DNA from: Ceratotherium simum simum | Taxonomy: Eukaryota > Chordata > Mammalia > Perissodactyla > Rhinocerotidae | Direction: 5' to 3' | DNA length: 64,000 nt | Assembly: GCF_000283155.1 (NCBI RefSeq) | Contig: NW_004454160.1 | Span: 10,699,895-10,763,894, forward strand | Shown: positions 55,561 to 64,000 of the stretch, in pieces | How positions within the stretch are numbered: the stretch's first letter is position 1 | Layout: the number at the start of each line of letters is the position of its first letter | Translations under genes and position numbers: made by a program | Notes under the pieces: generated by a model | The model's input: only the letters and a program-made list of their open reading frames with translations | The model's database searches: none | Told to the model about the DNA's origin: nothing

Positions 55561-55764
55561 CAAACACCCTATGATGCATTGCACAGGAAACCGCTGGGTG
55601 TTGCAATGGCTCCCAGAAAGGTGTCAGTGTTTCCATGGGACAACCCTGGTGACCCTCGGTCACTGTGTGGCACCCACGGGAGGGGAGCAGAGCCGCAGGC
55701 ACTCTGCCTTCCTCCTTCCTGCAAGGGGCAGAAGATGGGGGTCATGAATCAAGCAAATCATTAA
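55561..55764. other. Unassigned sequence
   Basis: No element recognised. Confidence 0.35.
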
Positions 55765-55985
55765 CATTCCAGACTCCAAAGCTTATTCTGCCACCCTCTA
55801 CCTGGGCGACCTCAGACAAGTTACTTAATCTTCTGCAACGCTGTTTCTTTTCTAAAAATTAGGTCAAGACTAGTACCTACCTACTTTACAGCGTTGTTAT
55901 GAGGAATGCATGAGATTAAACAGGTAAAAGTGGTTAACAGGGTGTGTGGGAAACACTTAGTAAGTGCTAACAGCAGCAGCAGCCA
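55765..55985 (+). repeat. MIR SINE, near full length, with CAG run
   Basis: 'ccagactccaaagcttattc', 'gacctcagacaagttactta', 'gctgtttcttttctaaaaat', 'gcgttgttatgaggaatgca' and 'aaacacttagtaagtgctaa' follow MIR. The tail runs into a short (CAG)n stretch at 55969-55983. Confidence 0.85.
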
Positions 55986-57217
55986 CAGCTGTAACTATGT
56001 CGTCATTTTCGCCACCACCACCATCATCTACTTCTGCTCAGGACCTGGGGTGCAAGTGGACAGGAGGCTGGTGCCAACTGGAGTGCCATTGCAGTCCCCA
56101 GTCCTGACTGGTCTGTACCATGAGGGCCTCTGGTGACAAAGGGACACATTTCCCAGGGTTCCTGGTGATAGATCCTTAATTTTTCAGAAGCTGGGCTCAA
56201 AGAACTAAGCAGCAGCTTTGTGGTTTCTGTGCCTGTCTAAACACATGTGCTTCCAATTGGCTCTCCTGGGCTGGAATTCCCCGGTGCCCAGCCCAGGACA
56301 GCTCCCCCACTGCCCAGTGCCCCCCACCCTGAATCACGCTGGGCTCCTGCCCTCGGCCAGGCCTGGGGGCCTCAACAGCAGACTGCTTCCTCCCCACCAT
56401 TTATCAGTTCTGTCCCTTGGAGTGGGAAAGAGCTGGCCAGCCCAGGGCCCCCTCCCAAGTCTGTCTGAAAGTTGCTACCCAGAGAAGGGCATCTTAAGGA
56501 GTGCTGGGGGCGGGCAAGGGAGATGAAGGTTGAGGTGGAGGGGTCATGAATTCACCAGCCCTGCCACTTGGCACCCGCCCCCAACACAGCGGCTCCAGTT
56601 ATCCTGTGGGGTCAGGATGCTGTTTCTGCCGAGTCATCCTTTCTTGCCCAGAGGGATGCTGGCCCAAAGCCACATTCCTAGTGGGGTCTAAGTGCCACAG
56701 AGTATGAAAACTTCCTTTCTCACCAGCCCCCTAGACCTCCAGCCCTGCACAGAGGCTGGTCTCTCAGCAGCCTCTGCCAGCAGCAAACACTCTCCTCCAA
56801 GTCTGTGTGTGTCCCCCCCAGAGCTCCAGCCCACCCTAGACCCTGAGCTCCAGGGGAGCTACAAACATTCCACTGGGAGGGAAGGATGCTAGCGTGCTGG
56901 TGCCAGGGGGAAGGGAGAAGAGACTGCGCCTAAGAAGAGAGGGACACGGGGGGATTAAGGAACAGTTTAAAATTCCTGCCTGCCCATTTTGTGGGCCCTC
57001 CTGCCAGTGGGGGTCCAGCAGGCCCATTGAGAAGGAGCCTACTGCCCTGGGATAGGCCTGGGCAGGGACCAAATCTCAAGCAAAGAGGAGACAGGCGGAA
57101 TGGGAGGCTTCAGCCCTGGGCCTATACTGCCCCCACCCAGCAACTCCAGCATCCCCGTATAGTGCAAAACGTCAGTGTCCCCAGACAAGCAAGCTGGCCA
57201 CACTGTCTCCAGAGTTC
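55986..57217. other. Unassigned GC-rich sequence
   Basis: A short (CCA)n-like patch lies near 56010-56024. No other element, exon or RNA is recognised. Confidence 0.4.
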
Positions 57218-57325
57218 ATGTTCCAGGAACACATTTTGTGCACCTACTGTGTGCCAGGCACTGCACTAGGCACTGGCCCCATGGGCGTGGACAAGGCAGG
57301 TATGGTCCAGTCTCTGATGTCTCTC
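57218..57325 (-). repeat. L2 LINE 3' end stub
   Basis: 'gaacacattttgtgcaccta', 'ctgtgtgccaggcactgcac' and 'taggcactggccccatgggc' match the reversed L2 3' end. Confidence 0.65.
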
Positions 57326-57364
57326 CCACCCTTTCCAGGCCCACTGCCCTTGCCTCTACTCATG

Positions 57365-57570
57365 CTCTCATCACAGACTGCTTGGGTTAAAATTTTGGCT
57401 CCCCACTTCTAGCTGTGTGACCTTGAACAAGTTACTTTACCTCTCTGGGCCTCCATTACCTCATCTGTAAAATAGGGGCAAGCTAATACCTACTTCATAG
57501 GGATGTTAAGAGAGGTAAATGAGTTAATATATGTAAAATGTTTAGAAAGTTCCTGGCACAAAGAGCTCAA
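57365..57570 (+). repeat. MIR SINE, near full length
   Basis: 'tgcttgggttaaaattttgg', 'tagctgtgtgaccttgaaca', 'ccattacctcatctgtaaaa', 'catagggatgttaagagagg' and 'aagttcctggcacaaagagc'. Confidence 0.92.
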
Positions 57571-57616
57571 CGTGTGTGTGTGTGTGCATGTGTGTGTGTG
57601 CATGTGTGTGTGTATG
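57571..57616. repeat. (TG)n microsatellite
   Basis: Alternating TG with two or more CA interruptions (tgtgtgcatgtgtgtgtgtg), directly at the 3' end of the preceding MIR. Confidence 0.95.
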
Positions 57617-57629
57617 TTCCTGATGCTGT

Positions 57630-57725
57630 GTGTTTGCTCAGGCTGTTCTCTACCTGGAATGCCTTTCCCCTTTTCTTCTGAAATCTGTAAGTTCAGCCTC
57701 GGTAGAGTTTCCAGAAGGGAGACCA
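57630..57725 (+). repeat. L2 LINE fragment
   Basis: 'tgctcaggctgttctctacc' and 'tggaatgcctttcccctttt' match the sense L2 ORF2 end. Confidence 0.6.
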
Positions 57726-57774
57726 ACAAGGGGCAGGCCTAAGGTCAGGCCACAGCCCTGCTAGAGCCACCCAC

Positions 57775-57930
57775 ACTTGCAGAACACTTTCCTGTATGCC
57801 ACAGATTTTATACACCCCTGTGAGGCAGCTGAGGGACGGGGGCTCAGAAAGGTAAGACACCTGCCTTAAGTCGCAGCCCTAGTCAGAGTTGGATCTGAGA
57901 GTGGAGCTTGGCTCTTCTGACTACAGGTAG
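57775..57930 (-). repeat. MIR SINE
   Basis: Reverse-complement MIR: 'agaacactttcctgtatgcc', 'ggacgggggctcagaaaggt', 'agtcgcagccctagtcagag' and 'tggagcttggctcttctgac'. Confidence 0.78.
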
Positions 57931-58536
57931 TGCTGTCCCTGCCCCACCTCTCAGCAATGGTCCCCAAGAACCTTCAGATACCCTGAAGCTGTGGCCAGAA
58001 TCTCAAAGACCTCCCAAGACTCAGCACCCAGAGGACGGGGCCTTGCTGGCCCTTCCGAGTCAGTAGGGTTTGTCTCTCAGAGCTGGACAGGGCCAAGGAA
58101 GGCCTCAGGACAGGGGGCGCTGGCCCGGCAGAGCCCTGAGGAGGGCCTGCAGGAAGAGCTCAGCCCAGGAAACTCTGAGCAATGCCGGCAGACCACAGGG
58201 CCCCCGGCTTCCTGCCCCCTCCACACAGGCTGCCCTGTCAACGTCAACGGGTTTGTGAAACCCTGCTGGGCGGGCACTGGGAACTTGAAGGGCCCCAGAG
58301 TTCACCGGCTGTGGTTGCCCTGTTCCTTCGCAGCCCAGGAGAAGGTGGCTTTCCAGAGACTGCCATCCATACTGTAATGGGATCCAGCTGCTGCTGGAGA
58401 CAGCTACCTGATGGTGGCACCACCACCTCAGGCCCCAGGCCTCCAGACCCCAGAGCTCCTCCTGGGCCCCCACAGATGCAGGGAACCCCTCAACACAGCT
58501 GTAGGATGAGATCTGTGGTTGAAGCAGTTCGGAGAG
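57931..58536. other. Unassigned GC-rich sequence
   Basis: Several frames of 60-128 codons overlap on both strands with no recognised domain. Confidence 0.4.
58107..58120 (+). promoter_or_regulatory. CTCF-like core motif
   Basis: AGGACAGGGGGCGC matches the last ten positions of the CTCF core pattern CCASYAGRKGGCRS; the first four differ. The flanking TGG continues towards the extended motif. It faces the same way as the motif at 23.8 kb. Confidence 0.35.
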
Positions 58537-58757
58537 AGACAGAGCGTGGGTTATAAGCTCAGTTCATGGCTTTGCTTGCTATGTGACTTTGGGCAAGTTG
58601 GTTAACCTCTCTGTGCCTCAGTTTCCTCACATGTAAAATGATGACAAAAAGCACCTACCTCATTGCGATGATTAAGTAGAATAATGTATAGGGAAGGCCC
58701 GGCACAGTATCTGGCACACAGTGAGCTCTCGATAAATAGAAGCTGTCGTTTTAGTAA
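58537..58757 (+). repeat. MIR SINE, near full length
   Basis: 'gtgggttataagctcagttc', 'ctatgtgactttgggcaagt', 'cctcagtttcctcacatgta', 'cacctacctcattgcgatga' and 'ctggcacacagtgagctctc'. Confidence 0.92.
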
Positions 58758-60374
58758 AACCACTACGAGCAGCAACAAAAAATGAGAGTGCAAATACTAT
58801 TGCATTTCTTTGATTTTGTATTTATAATTAAAACCACTCAACCCCAATCTACTCTACTTGAAGGAAGTCTATACTGTCCTCTTGAAGTTTCCTCTCCCTC
58901 TGAATTGCCCAAGAACCCCAAGTCTTTGTGCTCCAGAAGAGGGAAGTGGAGGGTGCAACTTCCACCAGGGCCAGGAGAACTGGAACTCTGAGCAGGCCTG
59001 CTGCCTGCTGACTCTACTCCCACATGGTCAGAAGGAGGACGCTGGTGCTTGGCCACCCAGAGCCCTGCAAGGCCACATAGATCTTCCAGGGGGATGACTC
59101 CAACGACGGCCAGGGTGCCCTCCGGCCTGCTCCCACCCCCGTGGCCTGTCACGCCCACACGTGGCCCTTCCCACCGCTGAGTCTGCAGGGCTCTTGGGTC
59201 CACCCCTCGCAAACTGGATGAGTTTCCCTGCCACGGTTGAGTCCCTTTTCCTTCCCCAGGATCTGTACTGGGGTTGGGGCTACTTCTCCTTCCAGACCCG
59301 AAAACACAGATGGTCTCATTATTCCTCTGTGTCTGAAAGTCCCCAGAAAGCTGCACACCTCGGCCACCCCCAGCGCCCACTTGACGGTTAGCCTCGCTGC
59401 TGACTCACCTGCCCATAGACCCCCAAGGCGACTCTCGCACATAGCAGAGAAAAAGTGGTCTCCAGTGGAGCATCTTGCCGTATTATTTTTCTTCTCAGTA
59501 ACTAGACAGCAGGGAGAAGCCAAAGTTGAGGCCCGGGCAGCAGGGGAGCCCTTTTCTCTTTGTGCCCCAGGAGCCCCAGATGTGAGCTCCTAGAAGAGGG
59601 GATCAGAGGGTTGCATTTCGGTATCCCCCGACACCTGGCTCCAGAGCCCGAGCTCTCGCCAATATGTCCATATGGCTCAGTGAATGCTTGTTGACTGATT
59701 GACTGAGAGCAAAAAGATGTGTCTGAAGGAGGGGATCAAGCAGAGATGCTGAGTTGGACAGAAGAGGGGAAAATGGACCAGGGAGACCAGGGCAACGGGG
59801 CAGCGGATGGGTCTGCAGGAGGGGTGGACAGCCTGTGGGAGCAGAGGAAAGAGGATACATTTCTAGGGTGGCCTGAGAGCAAGGGGCAGTCAGGGTGGCA
59901 CTAGTGTTGCTGAAAGACCCAGGAGGCATCTCTGGGGGGACACTGGAGATCGCTGACTCCTCCAGGTGCGCAGTGGGGGCTGGGGGATGATGGCAGGATC
60001 TTGGCAGAGGCAGCAGCCCCAGAAGGGAGGTGTGGGGGAGGTGGCTCCCAGGGGGATTCAGAGGCAGCCATTAAAATTGTAACTCCCCTCTGCAAAGGGA
60101 CCCCCTGGTGTGGTTCAGACTGTAAATCAGCAGCAAGCACACTGCCCTCCACAGTGTCCAGAGCCCAGGCTGCCTGAGAGAGGGGCTCCCACTGCCCAGA
60201 GGCTGCTCCAACATCGTCTGTGTCCGTCTCAGTGCCCTGTGCTGAGACCCAGGCCTCCAGGGGCCTCTGGGGCTTGAGCAGCCTGGAGGGACCTGGGCTC
60301 CCTCAGGAGCGATGAACACAGGGACTGTCTGAGGGGATGGGAGCAACAGCCAGGGCCACTGTAGAGACCACTGG
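58758..60374. other. Unassigned sequence
   Basis: About 1.6 kb. A possible L2 3' end lies at 59610-59700 ('tcagtgaatgcttgttgact'). Frames of up to 180 codons (58838-59380, -) are not supported by domain or context. Confidence 0.4.
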
Positions 60375-60560
60375 AGTCATGGCATTTAGAGCCCAATAAC
60401 CTGGTTCAAACCCCAGCTCTGCCACCCACCAGCTGTGTGACAAAGTGCCCTCTGTGAGCCTCAGTCATGCACCATGCCAACAGTATGGCCCTGGTGGAGC
60501 TGTTGTGAGGATTCAGTGGGAGGATGTAAAGCACTCAGCATAGAGCCTAGCATTTGGCAC
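60375..60560 (+). repeat. MIR SINE
   Basis: 'gagcccaataacctggttca', 'aaccccagctctgccaccca', 'ccagctgtgtgacaaagtgc' and 'gctgttgtgaggattcagtg' follow MIR order. Confidence 0.88.
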
Positions 60561-61199
60561 AATGGTGGTCTCTTGTGACATTGTGCTGGTACAGGTGTGC
60601 TGAGGAACCAGGTATTGGTGACACAGACCTCTCCTGAGCCTTGTGCCTTGCCAAGAACCTACCTGGTAACTTTCCCTCCTCTAGCCGGGGCTCCAGGCCC
60701 AACCAGAGGAGGCTGGGCCTTGGCCGGGAGCACAGGAGGTTTCTCACTGTGGCAGGGAAATTGCTGGGTTGGGGGCGTGGGCAGCCACAGTGACCGTCTC
60801 TCTGCAGGACGGATGCGGCTTTGCTGACAGAGAGTCTGCGGCCTGGACATGCCAGCGGTGCAGGTCTGAGGTCAGCAGTGGGGAGCCTGGCCCACCACGG
60901 CCTCACCGCTCCCGGCAGGGCCCCACCAGGGCAAAGGCATCTGCTTTCAATCAGCTGCCCCCTGCCCAGGGTGGGGGGTGGGGGACTGAGACCTTCTCTC
61001 AGGGCCCAATTTCTCAACACACAGAATGGACACTGAGGGTAGAGAAGGCTGGGAAAAGAGGAAAGGACTGGAGATCGGGGTTTACTGTTGTCAGTCACTA
61101 AAGAGAAATCCCACTTTATCTCCCTTTGCGGGGCCATGTCTAATCCAGCCCCGTCAGGCCCCCAGCACCCCCCCTGCCCCCTGCCATCATCCCCACTCC
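60561..61199. other. Unassigned GC-rich sequence
   Basis: A 196-codon minus-strand frame (60547-61137) covers nearly all of it but also enters the MIR upstream; other frames are open too. G runs at 60970-60984. Confidence 0.4.
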
Positions 61200-61880
61200 A
61201 GGCCTGGCACTCACACTCTGTGCCTGGCGGCCCCTTCCCTGCCCTGTGCAGAGCTGACCCCCATCCTTCAGCGTAAATTCCATTTCCTCAGGAAAACCTC
61301 CCTGACCCCCTATTTGGGCCCCATTAAACAACCTTGGAGGGCACAATTCGGTTTGTACTTGTGTATTTATCTGTGCGGCTATTTCACACCTGCTTCCCCT
61401 TTAGACTGTAAGCCCCCTGCAGGTAGGAAGTGGGTCTGTCTTCTTCTTCTTTTTTTTTTTTTTAGTGATGTTCCAATAGGTCCTTTTATTTATTTTTTAT
61501 TTCTTTATTTATTTTAGCGTTTTATTTTATTTTTTTTGAGGAAGATTGGCCTTAAGCTAACATCTGTTGCCAATCTTCCTCCTTTTTTCCCTTTCTTTTC
61601 TCCCAAAGCCCCGGTAGATAGTTGTATGTCATAGTCATACATCCTTCTAGTTGCTCTATGTGGGACGCGGCCTCAGCATGGCTTGAAGAGCGGTGCGTAG
61701 GTCTGCGCCCAGAACCTGAACCGGCAAACCACGGGCCGCAGAAGCGGAGTGAGAGAACTTAACTGCTATGCCCCTGGGCCAGCCCCTGGGTCTGTCTTCT
61801 TGAGACTGTGGCCCTAATATCCTGTGCAGGGCCTGGCCCAGTACCTGCTCAATAAATACTTGTTGAATGAGTGAATGAGT
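61200..61880 (+). repeat. L2 LINE 3' end split by an ERE-type SINE
   Basis: The left part (61200-61445) shows 'cagcgtaaattccatttcct', 'caggaaaacctccctgaccc' and 'ctttagactgtaagccccct'. The right part (61802-61880) ends 'ctgtgcagggcctggcccag', 'tacctgctcaataaatactt' and 'gttgaatgagtgaatgagt', the typical L2 terminus. The two parts join exactly across the target duplication. Confidence 0.9.
61446..61786 (-). repeat. ERE-type SINE, unusually long, perfect target-site duplication
   Basis: The 15-bp duplication tgggtctgtcttctt is identical on both sides (61431-61445, 61787-61801), so 341 bp inserted as one unit. After two T-rich stretches it has 'gaggaagattggccttaagc' (ERE2/3-like), then 'aaagccccggtagatagttg' and 'catccttctagttgctctat' (ERE1-like), and the reversed tRNA-like head ending 'gcccctgggccagcccc'. 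Confidence 0.9.
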
Positions 61881-62396
61881 CATGCCTTATAATTTTTCTA
61901 GCAGTTTCCTTCTGTCATTTTCAATGTTTTAATCTTCGCTAGATCCCTCTAACAGAGTCAGTGTGTACACTCATTTTACAGGCCCAGAGTTGAGGTCGCA
62001 GGTGAGTTACTGGCCCCTGGCTCCTAATCCTGGGCCCATCCTTCGTCTAGGAGAAGACGTATATGCCGGGAGAGGAGAAGCATGTGCCATGGACGCAGAG
62101 ACCAGAGAGAGGGCTGGGTGAGGGCCAGAGAAGGGAGAGGTACTGCTGGACCCCTCCAGCAGCCAGGTTGCCCTGCAAATATTGTACCAGTCAACCTGAA
62201 GCACTCCCTATTTCCAGAGAAAGTCCGGGCAGGTGCCCCTGGGGACGTGTCTCAGCAGCCCCCCAACTCTCACTGCTACCCCCAAAATGGCCACACACCA
62301 TAAGGAGAAGAAGGAGGGGAGAGGGGAACAGCCACCACTCAGGCTAGCCCTCAGTGACCTCCAAGTGTGAGTGGCCTGCCTCTCCTCCATGAAGGA
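61881..62396. other. Unassigned sequence
   Basis: 'cactcattttacaggcccag' near 61970 is a possible reversed MIR stub. The remainder is unassigned. Confidence 0.35.
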
Positions 62397-62590
62397 GTTG
62401 GGCTTTGCAGTCAACCACCCTGGGGTCAAAACCAAGTACAGCTGCTGACAGCTATGCTGTCTCGGAGAGGTCACTCACCTCTCCAGGCCTCAGTCTTCTC
62501 ATCTGTACAATGGTGCAATAACGGGCTGACATTCATGGGCTGTGCTGAGGCTTCCATGAGCCCATGAAGGTCCAGTACCTGGCTCTAAGG
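62397..62590 (+). repeat. MIR SINE
   Basis: 'ttgggctttgcagtcaacca', 'gagaggtcactcacctctcc', 'cctcagtcttctcatctgta' and 'gaaggtccagtacctggctc' follow MIR with divergence in the tail. Confidence 0.8.
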
Positions 62591-62649
62591 ATTGGGTCCC
62601 TGTGCTCTCACGCCCTCATTGGCTCACAGGGACCATCTCTCAGGTGTTA

Positions 62650-62790
62650 AGTGGTGGTTCTGTTGGTGGCAGACAGGCCTTATTCCCCACTCCCTGGGAT
62701 GCCATGAGGACAGGGAGCAGTCTCACGCCTCCCTGTGACCCCCAGTGCCTGGGGTGGCTGCTCAGCTAGATGCACGAGTACGTGAGTGTT
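62650..62790 (+). repeat. Possible L2 LINE 3' fragment
   Basis: 'ctgggatgccatgaggacag', 'ggagcagtctcacgcctccc' and 'tgacccccagtgcctggggt' resemble the sense L2 3' end. Confidence 0.42.
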
Positions 62791-63284
62791 AGCTTGGGTC
62801 CAGAGTAAAAGCTCTGCTACTGTCCCGCTGACAAGAAGCCTGGGGAACCAGGAGGGAGGCCCCTCTCCCACATGGATCCAAGGGCTGGAGGATGAGCGTG
62901 GAGGGCAAAGCTGTGAAGCAAAGGGGAGCCTTCAGAGAACCCGTGAGTTCCAAAAGAGGGAGCGATCAACTCCAGAGGAGAAGGGGGCTATGACCCAAGT
63001 GGGGGCAAAATATAGAAAGGAGGCTGTCATGGGGGCCCTGCAGAGGGTGGATTTGGCCTGGGACCTGAGGTATAGCCCTGGGGCCTGCAGAGACTGGAAA
63101 GGATGCTGGAGGGAACAGGAGAATTACCCTAGACCTTGGCCTGTGGGTGGGGAAAATCGGGCTGAAGGAGACATAGGAACCCGAAAACAAAGTCACAAAT
63201 GTGCCACCTTGGATGCTGGGGCTCGCAGGGTATCTGTCATACTCTTAACCAGGATGAACTGCGCCTCTGGGTGCCCCTAGCAGC
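62791..63284. other. Unassigned sequence
   Basis: A 164-codon frame (62786-63280, +) spans this stretch. I recognise no domain, and the Arg/Glu/Gly-rich composition follows the purine-rich base content. Confidence 0.4.
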
Positions 63285-63430
63285 ACCCGCCTGGAACAGT
63301 GCCTGGCACGGAGCAGGGCCCAGTGAGCATTTGTTCAGTGAATGAACAAAGAAGAATGAGATTTTTCTATTAGCGTCTTAACTGGTCTCTCTGCCTCGCT
63401 CGACTCTGCCCTCCTTACAGCCATCTCCAA
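63285..63430 (+). repeat. L2 LINE fragments
   Basis: 63285-63360 has the L2 terminus ('ggaacagtgcctggcacgga', 'gttcagtgaatgaacaaaga'). 63365-63430 has 'gcgtcttaactggtctctct' from the ORF2 region, so the two pieces are separate fragments. Confidence 0.6.
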
Positions 63431-63529
63431 AATGCCACCACAGCGAGTGGTGTGACCCCTGCCGTCCCCACTCTGACCCCGTCGTCCCCACTCGGAACCG
63501 TGGCGCCTCCCCCCGACTGCAGCAGAAGT

Positions 63530-63700
63530 CGCACACTAGCAGCCTGTGAGCCAAATCCAGATCACGGACCATTCCGGTTTGACCTGCACCATGTGTTTTT
63601 GTTTTGCTATGTGTTAAATTTGAATTAGTCGCTAACATCTAAAAATAAAAGTGCCCACATAAAAATCTGGGTTTCCAACTTCTCTGAAGAGTTCGTTGGG
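63530..63700 (+). repeat. DNA-transposon-like repeat, family not assigned
   Basis: 'cctgtgagccaaatccagat', 'tgacctgcaccatgtgtttt', 'ttgaattagtcgctaacatc' and 'atctgggtttccaacttctc' match a mammalian repeat I recall as a short DNA transposon, without a firm name. Confidence 0.45.
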
Positions 63701-63779
63701 CGACATATCACACTGGGCCTGCCTGCCCACCTAGGATGGCGGCCAGAGCTGCCAGGGGAGCTGCAAGCTCTTCCTGCAC

Positions 63780-64000
63780 CCGCATCTTCACTCCGCCCTT
63801 CCCACCCCAGCCCCTGCAGACGGCTGAGCGTGTGACCCCTGCCCACAGGCCAAAGTCCAAACTCCTACACCAGGCCCCCGAGGCCTCAGTGAAGTGACCC
63901 TCAGGATGAGCAACTCCATCTGTCCATCCCACTGTCCTTGTCCCTCGGGTTCTGGCCGCACCGCAACCCCTAGTTGTCCTCCTGCCTGTGCTCTTTCACA
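63780..64000 (+). repeat. L2 LINE fragment running off the window
   Basis: 'aggccaaagtccaaactcct' and 'ctagttgtcctcctgcctgt' followed by 'gctctttcaca' match the sense L2 ORF2 region. The element continues past the end of the window. Confidence 0.5.

Noticed and set aside
60547..61137. A 196-codon minus-strand frame
   Set aside because: It starts in a MIR, overlaps several plus-strand frames and shows no known motif.

Overview
The window is nuclear DNA from a placental mammal, most likely a perissodactyl (a horse-type genome; rhinoceros or tapir not excluded). The main clue is at least six copies of tRNA-derived SINEs of the equine repetitive element (ERE) type (near 5.2, 8.9, 15.2, 28.0, 35.6 and 61.6 kb). 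Pan-mammalian fossils surround them: MIR, L2, L3/CR1, L1, MER5-like and Tigger DNA transposons, MLT1-type LTRs, and two solo ERV LTRs. All family names rest on recognition by eye against remembered consensus sequences, so exact subfamilies and edges (about +/-10-30 bp, except where target-site duplications fix them) are approximate.

No intact protein-coding gene, spliced exon series, RNA gene, CRISPR array or operon can be supported. The only host-gene-derived sequence recognised is a processed, disabled LDHB retropseudogene at 52.7-54.0 kb (+). Other coding remnants belong to transposons: L1 ORF2 fragments and a short Tigger transposase N-terminus. The window therefore reads as intergenic or intronic DNA.

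Layout. 0-9 kb: L2 and L1 pieces, an ERE1 inside a MIR, an MLT1-type LTR inside an L1. 9-14 kb: MER5-like element, MIR, and an L2 split by a minus-strand L1. 14-18 kb: an MLT1-type LTR, then an L3/CR1 LINE interrupted by an ERE1, a minus-strand solo LTR, and a LINE segment that itself carries a plus-strand solo LTR. 18-24 kb: MIR, L2, an L1 inside a DNA transposon, and an L1 3' end. 24.9-26.2 kb: an inverted repeat with two arms of about 434 bp around a 325-bp spacer. 26-38 kb: ordinary MIR/L2 background, a complete internally deleted Tigger element with TA duplications, and GC-rich unassigned DNA. 38-41 kb: an L1 broken by an unassigned repeat, with a 61-bp direct repeat. 41-48 kb: GC-rich unassigned DNA, a TG-rich degenerate satellite, and an MLT1-type LTR carrying a run of 25 C. 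48-54 kb: L1, an LTR, a long L2 and the LDHB pseudogene. 54-64 kb: MIR/L2 background with a 341-bp ERE-type insertion in an L2.

The genes here do not work together. What the sequence does record is a relative insertion history: L3/CR1, L2 and MIR are oldest; L1, DNA transposons and MLT1-type LTRs landed in them; solo ERV LTRs and ERE SINEs came later. The features most worth a second look are the inverted repeat, the nested L3/CR1 locus, the C25 tract, the direct repeat inside an L1, and two CTCF-like motifs. Nothing here is convincing evidence for a new biological system.
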